Of a stretch of 64,000 nucleotides of DNA, positions 7,266 through 16,034 are shown piece after piece. The DNA lies in assembly GCF_036231905.1 (NCBI RefSeq), contig NZ_JAZARE010000006.1, forward strand, positions 248,001 to 312,000, written 5' to 3'. The translations under genes were made by a program, and so were the position numbers. A model generated the notes under the pieces. That model did not search any database and was not told where the DNA came from. It worked only from the letters and a program-made list of their open reading frames with translations. The stretch's first letter is position 1, and every line of letters starts with the position of its first letter. The DNA comes from CAMLIZ01 sp036231905. GTDB taxonomy: Bacteria; Pseudomonadota; Gammaproteobacteria; Burkholderiales; Burkholderiaceae_C.

Positions 7266-8442
7266 CCGTGCGCCGGCGGGCGCGGCCGGCGCATTGATTC
7301 TAGGCAGCGCACTCGCCCTGCTGGCCGCTTGTGCCAGCGACCCGGGGCCACGCACCCCACCGCCGATCGAAGACCGGCTGCCTGGCAAGCCGGGCGCTGC
7401 CACTGCCCCCGTGGCGCCGCCCGCTGAAGGCGTGGCGCGCGGCCGTGGCCGCTGGGTGCCCAGCAGCTACGCCGAGCTGCCCGGCTGGACCGCCGACAGC
7501 GTGCGCGACACCTGGACCGCGCTGCTGCGCAGCTGCGACAAACCGGCACCCGGCTTTGTCGCCTTCTGCGAGCAGGCCCGCCACGCGCCGGCCGCGGACG
7601 ACAGCTTCCTGCGCGAATGGCTGATGCAGCGGCTGCAGCCCTACCGCATCGAGAGCGCCGAGGGCCAGGCCGAGGGCCTGATCACCGGCTACTTCGAGCC
7701 GCTGGTGGACGCGGCGCGCAAGCCGCAGGGCAGCTTCCGCATTCCACTGCATGCCGCGCCCGCCGACCTGGCCACGCGCAAGCCCTACTGGACACGCCAG
7801 CAGCTGGATTCGCTGCCCGCCGCGCAAGCCGCGCTGCGCGGGCGCGAGATCGCCTGGCTGAACGATCCACTGGACCTGCTGGTGCTGCAGATCCAGGGCT
7901 CCGGCCGGCTACGGTTTGCCGACGGCGGACGCACGGAGGTGGTGCGGGTGGCGTATGCCGGCCACAACGACCAACCCTACAAGTCGGTGGGCCGCTGGCT
8001 GATCGACCAGGGCGAACTGCGTGCGGACCATGCGTCCTGGCCCGCAATCCGTGAGTGGGCCCGGCGCAACCCGAGGCGGGTGAACGAACTGCTGTGGGCG
8101 AACCCGCGGGTGGTGTTCTTCCGCGAGGAGCCGCTGCCCGACCCGCAACTGGGCCCACGCGGTGCGCAAGGCGTGCCGCTCACACCGGGGCGCTCGATTG
8201 CGGTCGACCCGCAGAGCGTTCCCTATGGCACGCCGGTGTGGATTGCCACCACCGAGCCGCTGTCGGCCACGCCGCTGCAGCGCCTGGTGGTGGCGCAAGA
8301 CACCGGCAGCGCGATCGTGGGCGCGGTGCGGGCGGACTACTTCTGGGGTTGGGGCGACGAGGCGGAGAACCAGGCCGGCCGCATGAAACAGCCGCTGCGC
8401 ATGTGGGCGCTGTGGCCGGTCATGTCGGCCCCCGGCCGCTGA
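7249..8442 (+). CDS. mltA: Membrane-bound lytic murein transglycosylase A
   Basis: About 397 residues. The lipoprotein signal peptide has lipobox LAAC (ALALLAACASDPG), followed by the MltA barrel domain (YFEPLVDAARKPQGSFRIPL) and the C-terminal 3D domain with VVAQDTGSAIVGAVRADYFW. MltA cleaves peptidoglycan glycan strands non-hydrolytically, leaving 1,6-anhydromuramic ends, and acts at the inner face of the outer membrane. ATG at 7249 gives a reasonable lipoprotein signal; a TTG at 7294 would also work and would avoid the overlap with the minus-strand small gene. Confidence 0.92.
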   Translation: MSLLSIRAPAGAAGALILGSALALLAACASDPGPRTPPPIEDRLPGKPGAATAPVAPPAEGVARGRGRWVPSSYAELPGWTADSVRDTWTALLRSCDKPAPGFVAFCEQARHAPAADDSFLREWLMQRLQPYRIESAEGQAEGLITGYFEPLVDAARKPQGSFRIPLHAAPADLATRKPYWTRQQLDSLPAAQAALRGREIAWLNDPLDLLVLQIQGSGRLRFADGGRTEVVRVAYAGHNDQPYKSVGRWLIDQGELRADHASWPAIREWARRNPRRVNELLWANPRVVFFREEPLPDPQLGPRGAQGVPLTPGRSIAVDPQSVPYGTPVWIATTEPLSATPLQRLVVAQDTGSAIVGAVRADYFWGWGDEAENQAGRMKQPLRMWALWPVMSAPGR

Positions 8443-8481
8443 ATACAGCGTCCGCCCCCCGCGGGGGCCCGGGCCGAGCTT

Positions 8482-8502
8482 GAGGCGGCCCGGCGCCGCC
8501 TC
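8482..8502. terminator. Hairpin between convergent mltA and SDR genes
   Basis: GAGGCGGC / GCCGCCTC, 8-bp stem with 5-base loop, in a very GC-rich 75-base gap that also holds CCCCCGCGGGGG (8456-8467). No T tract follows on either strand, so termination is uncertain. Confidence 0.3.
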
Positions 8503-8517
8503 GCAGATCGCTACCGA

Positions 8518-9267
8518 TTACACGGTGGCCATGCCGCCATCCACCAGCACGTTCTCGCCCAGCATGTAGGACGAATCGTCGCTGGCGAGGAAAAGCACCG
8601 CCTTGGCCACTTCGCTGGCCTGGCCGAAGCGCGCCATCGGCACCTTGCCCTGGATGGAAGCGGCCCATTCGTCCACCGCGGCTTGCGGCAAACCCATCTT
8701 GCCGAAGATCGGCGTTTCGATCGGGCCCGGGCTCACCACGTTGACGCGGATGCCTTGCGGCGACAGCTCGGCCGACAAGGTGCGCGCCAGCGAGCGCACC
8801 GCCGCCTTGGTGGCGGCGTACACCGACATGCCGGCCGTGCCCAGCTCGGCCACCGTGCTGGCGGTGAGCACGATGCTCGCGGGCTTGCGCAGGATGGGCA
8901 GCAGCTTCTGCACGGTGTAGATCACCCCCTTCACGTTCACGTTGAACTGCTGGTCGATGTGGGCCTCGTCCACGTCGGCGAGCGGCCGCGGATGGGCGAT
9001 GCCGGCGTTCGCGAACACGATGTCCAGGCCACCGAACTCGGCCTGCAGGCGCTTGGCCACGTCGGCCATGTCGGCAGCGGAGCTGGCGTCGGCGCGCAGG
9101 CCGAGGGTGCCGTGGCCCAGCGCGGCGGCGGCTTCGGCCACCCGCTCGGCGCTCTGGCCGGTGATGGCGACGCGCGCGCCCTCCTGGATGAACAGTTCTG
9201 CCGTGGCCCGGCCGATGCCGGTGGTGCCGCCGGTGATGAGGGCGGTCTTGCCTTCGAGTCGTCGCAT
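8518..9267 (-). CDS. SDR family oxidoreductase
   Basis: A 249-residue classical short-chain dehydrogenase: NAD(P)-binding GGTTGIGRAT near residue 13, NAG at about 89, catalytic Ser in LTASTV, and YAATK as the Y-x3-K pair. The C-terminus ending LVDGGMATV is usual for FabG-like SDRs. It is divergent from a TetR regulator with two shared operators, so it is very likely repressed by that regulator and induced by a substrate or toxic compound. The substrate is not predictable; similar TetR/SDR pairs often handle reactive carbonyls or quinones (inference). Confidence 0.9.
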   Translation of the reverse strand: MRRLEGKTALITGGTTGIGRATAELFIQEGARVAITGQSAERVAEAAAALGHGTLGLRADASSAADMADVAKRLQAEFGGLDIVFANAGIAHPRPLADVDEAHIDQQFNVNVKGVIYTVQKLLPILRKPASIVLTASTVAELGTAGMSVYAATKAAVRSLARTLSAELSPQGIRVNVVSPGPIETPIFGKMGLPQAAVDEWAASIQGKVPMARFGQASEVAKAVLFLASDDSSYMLGENVLVDGGMATV

Positions 9268-9310
9268 GGAAATTCTCCTGAGGGGTTGAGGTGGTGGCGG
9301 CGCATTTCTG

Positions 9311-9341
9311 TACCGCTCGGTATTTAATGTACCGGTCGGTA
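9311..9341. promoter_or_regulatory. Twin TetR operators between SDR and tetR genes
   Basis: Two palindromes of form TACCG-N2-CGGTA: TACCGCTCGGTA (9311-9322) and TACCGGTCGGTA (9330-9341), 19 bp start to start. They overlap AT-rich -10 candidates for both divergent genes (TATAGAAT at 9339-9346 for tetR). This is the classic arrangement for a TetR repressor acting on itself and its neighbour. Confidence 0.8.
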
Positions 9342-9375
9342 TAGAATCTTGTCAACGGACACCCGGAAAGAAGCC

Positions 9376-10017
9376 ATGAACGCAGAAAGGGGACGGCCCC
9401 GCAGCTTCGATATGGACACCGCGCTGGAGCAGGCCACGCAGGTGTTCTGGCGCCTGGGCTTCCAGGGCGCGTCGATGGCCGAGCTCACCGCGGCCACGGG
9501 CTTGAGCAAGCCGAGCCTGTATGCCGCGTTCGGCGACAAGGAGTCGCTGTACCTGCAGTGCCTGAACCGCTACGTGGCGCGCCAGGTGGAGCTGCAGGTG
9601 GACCTGCTCGAACAGGAAGCGGATGCCCGCGCGGCGGTCGAGCACTTCATGCGCACCATGGCCGCGATGCAGGCCGACCCCAAGCTGCCCGGCGGCTGCT
9701 TCGTCGTCACCGGCACGGCAGACTGCGGCAGCCCCGGCACGCCCGCGGCGGTGGAAGCCGCCTTGCGCAATGCGCTGGGCGGGGGTGTCGCGCGAATGCA
9801 GAAGCGCCTGGAGCGGGCCGACCCCCAGACCGAGCTGCCGCCCGGGATGGACGCGCACCAGCTCGCCACCCTGTTCGGCGCGGTGCTCACCGGCATGGCG
9901 GTCATGTCCAAAGGCGGCGCCGACCGCACGCGGCTGGAGGGCGTGGTCGATGCCGCGATGGCGGTGTGGCCACCAGCGCCGAAACGCCCGCGCCGCCGCG
10001 CCGCTACGGCAGGCTGA
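9376..10017 (+). CDS. TetR/AcrR family transcriptional regulator
   Basis: A 213-residue repressor. The helix-turn-helix (about 8-55) reads FDMDTALEQATQVFWRLGFQ then LTAATGLSKPSLYAAFGDKE, followed by a variable ligand-binding domain with GGCFVVTG. ATG at 9376 follows GGAAAG. The upstream in-frame TTG at 9349 would fall inside the predicted promoter. Twin TACCG-N2-CGGTA operators immediately upstream indicate autorepression and control of the divergent SDR gene. Its end overlaps the convergent downstream gene by 14 bases. Confidence 0.93.
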   Translation: MNAERGRPRSFDMDTALEQATQVFWRLGFQGASMAELTAATGLSKPSLYAAFGDKESLYLQCLNRYVARQVELQVDLLEQEADARAAVEHFMRTMAAMQADPKLPGGCFVVTGTADCGSPGTPAAVEAALRNALGGGVARMQKRLERADPQTELPPGMDAHQLATLFGAVLTGMAVMSKGGADRTRLEGVVDAAMAVWPPAPKRPRRRAATAG

Positions 10018-10645
10018 CGCGCATCTGCAGCAGGCGACGCTGGCTGGCGGCCACGTCGCGCGTGGACAAGGCGCCGCGCTCCATGGCACGCCCCTGGTCC
10101 ACGCTTTCGGCCACGCTCACCCATTCGTTCAAGGGCAGTTGCACGGTGGTGAACACGCCACCGTTGGTGCTGCCGATGTCGCCCCGCGCAGCGCGGCTGT
10201 CCTGGTGTGCCACCTCCACCGTCACCGGTGCCGGGCCTCCGGGCCAGCGCGGCCGCAGCTCGAAGGCCGTGCCGGCCTCCATCAAGCCCTGGCGCAGCAG
10301 CGCGGCCGGCCCGCGCGGCGTGGTCGCCACCTCCAGCCATTGCACCGGCAGCGACTGCGTGAGGCGCATGCCGGCCCGCCCGCCATTGAGCACGGTCACA
10401 CGCTGCACCTGGTCGGCTTCGCTGCGCTGATCGCCCGCACGCAGCACCACGCTGCCGCGCGCATCCACAGTGCCGTTCGTGCCCACCACCACCCCACCGC
10501 CGGCGGACAGGTCCTGCCCGCTGCGCTGCTGCGACGTCACCCAGCGCAGTTCCACCGCCAGGTTGCGCTGCGGCAGCGCTGCCTCGGCCGCAAAGACGGC
10601 TGGCGTGGCACAAGCGAGCACCCAGCCCATGAGCCACTGTTTCAT
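10004..10645 (-). CDS. Secreted protein of unknown function
   Basis: A 213-residue protein with a clear signal peptide (MKQWLMGWVLACATPAVFAA, cleavage near AEA). The mature part is beta-rich, with RNLAVELRWVTSQQ, GGGVVVGTNGTVDARGSVVL and GGVFTTVQLPLNEWVSVAES. I do not recognise the family with certainty; the N-terminal pattern faintly recalls secretin N-domain proteins. The start overlaps the stop of the exporter gene by ATGA and an AAGGA site precedes it, so the two genes are co-translated. A periplasmic or outer-membrane location is inferred. Confidence 0.7.
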   Translation of the reverse strand: MKQWLMGWVLACATPAVFAAEAALPQRNLAVELRWVTSQQRSGQDLSAGGGVVVGTNGTVDARGSVVLRAGDQRSEADQVQRVTVLNGGRAGMRLTQSLPVQWLEVATTPRGPAALLRQGLMEAGTAFELRPRWPGGPAPVTVEVAHQDSRAARGDIGSTNGGVFTTVQLPLNEWVSVAESVDQGRAMERGALSTRDVAASQRRLLQMRVSLP

Positions 10646-11565
10646 GGGAGGTCCTTGGTCACCGCCGGCGTGGTGCGCCACAGGCTTCGCCAGCGCGGCC
10701 AGAACACATTGGTCGCCAGCCCCGCCAGCACCAGCGCCGCCGCGCCCAGCTTCCAGCCGGGCAGGCTTTCACCCAGCCAGAAGGCGGACGCCGCCATGCC
10801 GAACACCGGCACCAGCAGCGCCATCGGCGACACCGTGGCGGCCGGGTGGCGCGCCAGCAGCCAGGCCCAGGCCGCATAACCGAAAAGCGTGTTGCCCACC
10901 GACTGCCACAACACTGCCGCCCAGGTGGCCATGCTGGCCTGCTGCAGCCCGTGCAGCATGGACGCCGGACCCTCGAACACCAAGGACAGCAGCAGCAAGG
11001 GTGGCACCGAGAACAGGCTGGCCCACACCACATAAGCCAGCATGTTCACGCCGACCGCGCGGCGCGCCACCAGGTTGCCGGCGGCCCAGCTGAGCGCGGC
11101 CAGCAGCACCAGCACCAGCCCGAGCACCGAGGTGTCCGCATCGGTGTGGGCGGCAATGACCGCGATGCCGGCCACCGCCAACACCAGCGCGGCCCACTGG
11201 AACGATTGAAGCCGCTCATGACTGATCCGCATCGACAGGCCGATGGTGAAGAACACCTGCGTCTGCACCACCAGCGAAGCGAGCCCGGGCGAGATGTGGC
11301 CATGCATCGCCAGGTACAGCAGGCCGAACTGGCCGGCACCGATGAGCACCCCATAGGCCGCCAGCTCGCGCCAGGGCACCGCCGGCCGCCGCAGGAACAG
11401 CACCGCCGGCAGCACCGCGAACACGAAGCGCAGGGTGGCGAACAGCAGCGGCGGCAATTGCGCCAGCCCGAGCTTGATGACGACGAAGTTGCTGCCCCAC
11501 ACGGCGACCACGGCCAGGGCGAGCAGCAGGTGGCGAAGCGGCATGGCGGCGTTCATCGCCGCCAC
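10642..11565 (-). CDS. DMT-superfamily exporter (EamA/YdeD-like)
   Basis: A 307-residue inner-membrane protein with two EamA repeats and about ten hydrophobic helices. The start VVAVWGSNFVVIKLGLAQLP, the region PGLASLVVQTQVFFTI and the end LVPVFGMAASAFWLGE closely resemble E. coli EamA, an O-acetylserine/cysteine exporter. An amino-acid-metabolite export role is therefore plausible, but DMT substrates are not reliably read from sequence. Start 11565 has further Met codons close by (residues 4 and 8). It is followed by a secreted protein gene with an ATGA overlap. Confidence 0.82.
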   Translation of the reverse strand: MAAMNAAMPLRHLLLALAVVAVWGSNFVVIKLGLAQLPPLLFATLRFVFAVLPAVLFLRRPAVPWRELAAYGVLIGAGQFGLLYLAMHGHISPGLASLVVQTQVFFTIGLSMRISHERLQSFQWAALVLAVAGIAVIAAHTDADTSVLGLVLVLLAALSWAAGNLVARRAVGVNMLAYVVWASLFSVPPLLLLSLVFEGPASMLHGLQQASMATWAAVLWQSVGNTLFGYAAWAWLLARHPAATVSPMALLVPVFGMAASAFWLGESLPGWKLGAAALVLAGLATNVFWPRWRSLWRTTPAVTKDLP

Positions 11566-11580
11566 GGTAACAGGGCGCGC

Positions 11581-12123
11581 TCAGGGCCGCTTGAGGTGCC
11601 CCAGCGGCAGGGCGGCGCCGGCCTTCACCTCGCCGAGCGAAAAGCTGGTGTGGATGTCCTTCACGTTGGGCAGCTTGAACAAGGTGTCCATGGACCAGCG
11701 CGAATAGGCGTCGAGGTCGGTGCACATCACCTGCAGCTCGAAGGTGCCGGCACCGCTGATGTAGTGGCAGGCGATCACCTCGGGCAGCGAGCGGATCGCC
11801 GCTTCCAGCGCGCGGGTGGCTTCGGCGTTGTTGCGCTCGGCGTCCACCCGCACGAAGGCCAGCACGCCCAGGCCGATCTTGCGGCGGTCCAGCTCGGCGC
11901 GGTAGCCGGTGATGTAACCCTGCTCCTCCAGCCACTTCACCCGGCGCCAGGTGGGCGCGGTGGACAGGCCGATGCGGTTGGCCAGCTCGGCATTGGACAG
12001 TCGGGCGTCGCGCTGCAGCTCCGCCAGGATGGCGACGTCGTAGCGGTCCAGCCCGCTGCCATGCCGCTCGGTGCCCGGCTCGGAGCTGGTGGTTTTCCCT
12101 GAATTCGCACTTCGCGATGACAT
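11581..12123 (-). CDS. Lrp/AsnC family regulator divergent from indolepyruvate oxidoreductase
   Basis: A 180-residue protein: about 23 extra hydrophilic N-terminal residues, then helix-turn-helix (RYDVAILAELQRDARLSNAE, IGLSTAPTWRRVKWLEEQGY) and a RAM domain with HYISGAGTFELQVMC. It is divergent from the fused indolepyruvate:ferredoxin oxidoreductase gene, and Lrp regulators are often encoded beside the amino-acid catabolic gene they control. An aromatic amino acid or its oxo-acid as effector is inference. Confidence 0.9.
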   Translation of the reverse strand: MSSRSANSGKTTSSEPGTERHGSGLDRYDVAILAELQRDARLSNAELANRIGLSTAPTWRRVKWLEEQGYITGYRAELDRRKIGLGVLAFVRVDAERNNAEATRALEAAIRSLPEVIACHYISGAGTFELQVMCTDLDAYSRWSMDTLFKLPNVKDIHTSFSLGEVKAGAALPLGHLKRP

Positions 12124-12251
12124 CGTTTCGTCCCGGCGCCTGATCAGCCGCGATTATTGCTCCGGAGGCCGGCACATCGGCAAACAACGAAACCACGTGG
12201 CCGGCGGGAATCTATAGACTGTGCAGCCTAGCTTCACGCGCCGGAACACCC
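12124..12251. promoter_or_regulatory. Divergent promoter region, lrp-type gene / indolepyruvate oxidoreductase
   Basis: The 128-base gap contains TATAGA (12213-12218), a possible -10 for the rightward gene. An inverted pair GTTTCG (12125-12130) and CGAAAC (12188-12193) could be half-sites for the Lrp regulator. CCACGTGG (12193-12200) is a perfect 8-bp palindrome. No good -35 is visible. Confidence 0.35.
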
Positions 12252-15200
12252 ATGAACGCACCCCTGCCCGAGTCCATCCGCAAAGCCCTGGAATCGGTGA
12301 CGCTGGACGACAAGTACGCGCTCGAATCCGGCCGCGCCTTCATGAGCGGCGTGCAGGCGCTGGTGCGGCTGCCGATGCTGCAGCGCAAGCGCGATGCGAT
12401 GGCCGGGTTGAACACCGCCGGCTTCATCAGCGGCTACCGTGGCTCCCCGCTGGGCACCTACGACCAGGCGCTGTGGCAGGCCAAGAAGCACCTGGCCGCA
12501 CAGAACATCGTGTTCCAGCCCGGCGTGAACGAGGAGCTGGGCGCCACCGCGGTGTGGGGCACGCAGCAGCTGGACCTCTACCCCGAAAAGAACAAGTTCG
12601 ACGGCGTGTTCGGCATCTGGTACGGCAAGGGCCCGGGCGTGGACCGCTGCTCCGACGTGTTCAAGCACGCCAACATGGCCGGCACCGCGAAACACGGCGG
12701 CGTGATCGCCATTGCCGGCGACGACCACATCGCCAAGAGCTCCACCGCCGCCCACCAGAGCGACCACATCTTCAAGGCCTGCGGCCTGCCGGTGTTCTTT
12801 CCGTCCAGCGTGCAGGACATCCTGGACATGGGCCTGCACGCCATCGCCATGAGCCGCTTCTCCGGCCTGTGGTCGGGCATGAAGACGATCCAGGAGGTGG
12901 TGGAGTCGGCGTCCTCGATCTCGGTGGACCCGGACCGGGTGAACATCGTCACGCCGGACGACTTCATCATGCCGCCTGGCGGCCTGCACATCCGCTGGCC
13001 CGACGCGCCGCTGGAGCAGGAAGCGCGGCTGATGGACTACAAGTGGTACGCGGCGCTGGCCTATGTGCGCGCCAACAAGCTGAACCACAACGTCATCGAC
13101 GGCCCGCACGACCGCTTCGGCATCATTGCCAGCGGCAAGAGCTTCAACGACACCCGCCAGGCGCTGCACGACCTGGGCCTGGACGACGACACCTGCCGCA
13201 CGCTGGGCATCCGCCTGCACAAGGTGAACGTCGTGTGGCCGCTGGAAGCCACCATCGCACGCGACTTCGCGCTCGGGCTGCAGGAGATCCTGGTGGTCGA
13301 GGAGAAGCGCCAGGTCATCGAGTACCAGCTGAAGGAGCAGCTCTACGGCTGGCGCCCGGACGTGCGCCCCAACGTGCTGGGCAAGTTCGACGAGCAGGAA
13401 GGCGACGCTTCGGGCGGCGAATGGGCGCTGCCCAACCCGAGCGAGAACTGGCTGCTGCGGCCCAAGGCCGACCTCACGCCGGCCATCATCGCCAAGGCGA
13501 TCGCCAAGCGGCTGAAGAAGCTGGGCGTGCCGGCCGACATCGCCGCCCGCATGGAGGCGCGCATCGCCGTCATCGAGGCCAAGGAACGCAGCCTGATCGA
13601 GGTGAACACCGCCGGCGCCGACCGCACGCCCTGGTTCTGCTCCGGCTGCCCGCACAACACCAGCACGCGCGTGCCCGAAGGCTCGCGTGCGGTGGCCGGC
13701 ATCGGCTGCCACTACATGGTGAACTGGATGCCCGGCCGCCACACCAGCACCTTCACCCAGATGGGCGGCGAGGGCGTGCCATGGGTGGGCCAGGCGCCGT
13801 TCACCAGCGAGAACCACATCTTCGCCAACCTGGGTGACGGCACCTACTTCCACAGCGGCCTGCTCGCCATCCGCCAGAGCATCGCGGCCGGCGTGAACAT
13901 CACCTACAAGATCCTCTACAACGACGCCGTGGCCATGACCGGCGGCCAGCAGGTGGGCGAGCGGCCCGAGGGCCACAGCGTGCTGCAGATCATGCAGAGC
14001 CTGAAGGCCGAAGGCGTGAGCGCGCTGTGCATCGTGACCGACGAGCCACAGAAGTACCAGGGCGTGGCGCTGATCCCGGGCGTGACCGTGCACCACCGCG
14101 ATGAGCTCGACACCCTCCAGCGCCAGTACCGCGAGCTCAAGGGCACCACGGCCATCATCTACGACCAGACCTGCGCCACCGAGAAGCGGCGTCGCCGCAA
14201 GCGCGGCAAGATGGTGGACCCGGCCAAGCGCGTGGTGATCAACGAGCTGGTGTGCGAAGGCTGCGGCGACTGCTCGGTGCAGAGCAACTGCATGAGCGTG
14301 GAGCCGGTGGAGACCGAGTTCGGCCGCAAGCGCCAGATCAACCAGAACAGCTGCAACAAGGACTACTCCTGCGTGAAGGGCTTCTGCCCCAGCTTCGTCA
14401 CGGTCGAAGGCGGGCAGCTGAAGAAGCCCAAGAAGGACAGGAAGCTCAACCCCTTCGAGATGGCGCCCATCCCCGAGCCGAGCCTGCCGCTGGCCGAGGA
14501 AGCCTGGGGCATCGTGGTGGCCGGCGTCGGCGGCACCGGCGTCATCACCATCGGCCAGCTGCTGGGCATGGCGGCGCACCTGGAAGGCAAGGGCGTGGTC
14601 ACGCAGGACGCGGCCGGCCTGGCACAAAAGGGCGGCGCGACCTGGAGCCACATCCAGATCGCCAACCGGGCCGACGCCATCCATACCACCAAGGTGGACA
14701 CGGCCAAGGCGGACCTCGTGATCGCCTGCGACGAGATCGTCGCGGCCAACAAGGCCACGCTGGCGGTGATGCACCCCGAGCGCACCTACGTGGCGCTGAA
14801 CTCGCACAAGTCGCCCACCGCCTCGTTCGTGATCAACCCGAACTGGCAGTACCCAGGCAACGCCTGCGAAACCGCCATCGGCTCCGGTGCCGCGGGCGTG
14901 GGCAGCGTGGATGCCGACGAGCTGGCCACCAAGCTGCTGGGCGACTCCATCTACGCCAACCCGCTGATGCTGGGCTATGCCTGGCAGCAAGGCCGCGTGC
15001 CGCTGAGCCACGCCGCGCTGATGCGCGCGATCGAGTTGAACGGCGTGCAAATCGATGCCAACAAGGCCGCCTTCGAATGGGGCCGTCGTGCGGCGCATGA
15101 CCTGGCTGCGGTGCAGGCCCTGTACCAGGCGAACAGCGTGATCCAGCTGGTGAAAAAGCCCTCGCTGGACGAGATGATCGCCAAGCGCGTGGCCTTCCTC

Positions 15201-15806
15201 ACCGACTACCAGGACGCCGATTACGCGTCGCAGTACCAGGCCTTCGTGGAGAAGGTGCGCTCGGCCGAGACGCCGCTCAACAGCAGGAAGCTCACCGAGG
15301 CGGTGGCACGCTACCTGTTCAAGCTGATGGCCTACAAGGACGAGTACGAGGTGGCCCGCCTGCACAGCGACACCGGCTTCGCCGAGAAAATCGCGGCCCA
15401 GTTCGAAGGCGACTACAAGATCAACTTCCACCTGGCGCCGCCGCTGCTGGCCAAGACCAACGACAAGGGCGAGCTGGTCAAGCGCCAATACGGGCCTTGG
15501 ATGCTCAAGGCGTTCGGCGTGCTGGCGAAGATGAAGGGCCTGCGCGGCACTGCCTTCGACGTCTTCGGCCGCACCGAGGAGCGCAGGACCGAACGCGCGC
15601 TGATCGCCGAGTACCGGGCTTCGATCGAGGAGCTTCTCACCGGCCTGGATGCAGCCAACCTGTCGCTCGCGGTGGAGATCGCCCGCATCCCTGAAGACAT
15701 CCGGGGTTACGGCCACGTGAAGGCACGCCACCTGGCCAGCGCGCGGCCGAAGTGGCAGCAGCTGATGGTGCAGTGGCGCTCCGGCGCGGTGCAACAGGCG
15801 GCTTGA
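12252..15806 (+). CDS. Indolepyruvate:ferredoxin oxidoreductase, fused alpha/beta form
   Basis: A 1184-residue single-chain 2-oxoacid:ferredoxin oxidoreductase. The N-terminal pyrimidine-binding region contains GFISGYRGSPLGTYDQALWQ. The TPP-binding region contains NLGDGTYFHSGLLAIRQS and YNDAVAMTGGQ. The iron-sulfur segment is CEGCGDCSVQSNC plus NSCNKDYSCVKGFCPS (about residues 670-715). The gamma-type domain has VAGVGGTGVITIGQLLGMAA and DAAGLAQKGGATWSH, with a C-terminal extension. It oxidatively decarboxylates aryl-pyruvates from Trp, Phe or Tyr to aryl-acetyl-CoA with ferredoxin reduction. Archaea use separate IorA and IorB; many proteobacteria have this fusion. Confidence 0.93.
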   Translation: MNAPLPESIRKALESVTLDDKYALESGRAFMSGVQALVRLPMLQRKRDAMAGLNTAGFISGYRGSPLGTYDQALWQAKKHLAAQNIVFQPGVNEELGATAVWGTQQLDLYPEKNKFDGVFGIWYGKGPGVDRCSDVFKHANMAGTAKHGGVIAIAGDDHIAKSSTAAHQSDHIFKACGLPVFFPSSVQDILDMGLHAIAMSRFSGLWSGMKTIQEVVESASSISVDPDRVNIVTPDDFIMPPGGLHIRWPDAPLEQEARLMDYKWYAALAYVRANKLNHNVIDGPHDRFGIIASGKSFNDTRQALHDLGLDDDTCRTLGIRLHKVNVVWPLEATIARDFALGLQEILVVEEKRQVIEYQLKEQLYGWRPDVRPNVLGKFDEQEGDASGGEWALPNPSENWLLRPKADLTPAIIAKAIAKRLKKLGVPADIAARMEARIAVIEAKERSLIEVNTAGADRTPWFCSGCPHNTSTRVPEGSRAVAGIGCHYMVNWMPGRHTSTFTQMGGEGVPWVGQAPFTSENHIFANLGDGTYFHSGLLAIRQSIAAGVNITYKILYNDAVAMTGGQQVGERPEGHSVLQIMQSLKAEGVSALCIVTDEPQKYQGVALIPGVTVHHRDELDTLQRQYRELKGTTAIIYDQTCATEKRRRRKRGKMVDPAKRVVINELVCEGCGDCSVQSNCMSVEPVETEFGRKRQINQNSCNKDYSCVKGFCPSFVTVEGGQLKKPKKDRKLNPFEMAPIPEPSLPLAEEAWGIVVAGVGGTGVITIGQLLGMAAHLEGKGVVTQDAAGLAQKGGATWSHIQIANRADAIHTTKVDTAKADLVIACDEIVAANKATLAVMHPERTYVALNSHKSPTASFVINPNWQYPGNACETAIGSGAAGVGSVDADELATKLLGDSIYANPLMLGYAWQQGRVPLSHAALMRAIELNGVQIDANKAAFEWGRRAAHDLAAVQALYQANSVIQLVKKPSLDEMIAKRVAFLTDYQDADYASQYQAFVEKVRSAETPLNSRKLTEAVARYLFKLMAYKDEYEVARLHSDTGFAEKIAAQFEGDYKINFHLAPPLLAKTNDKGELVKRQYGPWMLKAFGVLAKMKGLRGTAFDVFGRTEERRTERALIAEYRASIEELLTGLDAANLSLAVEIARIPEDIRGYGHVKARHLASARPKWQQLMVQWRSGAVQQAA

Positions 15807-15827
15807 GCGGGCACTTCTTCCGGTGAA

Positions 15828-15856
15828 CAACGGCGGCTTCGGCCGCCGTTGTCTTT
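15828..15856 (+). terminator. Terminator after indolepyruvate oxidoreductase
   Basis: A 10-bp perfect stem CAACGGCGGC / GCCGCCGTTG with a UUCG tetraloop (15838-15841) is followed by tcttt. Confidence 0.75.
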
Positions 15857-16034
15857 GGGCCGCGGAAGCTTTTGCTTGCACGGCACCTTGAACCGCGCGG
15901 CACATTGCCGGCATTCACCCGGGCCGGCGCCGGGTCGACCTTTCACCGCGTTTGAATCGTGAAGTGAACAGCGGTGAACCGTTGTGCACGGTGGCCGGCC
16001 GAGACTCGCCCCACTGCAGCGCAAGCATCCTCCC

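Noticed and set aside
12234..15914. Very long open frame on the minus strand across the indolepyruvate oxidoreductase gene
   Set aside because: It is the antisense shadow of a strongly conserved protein in high-GC DNA; its translation is His/Val/Ala/Leu-rich low complexity with no domain.
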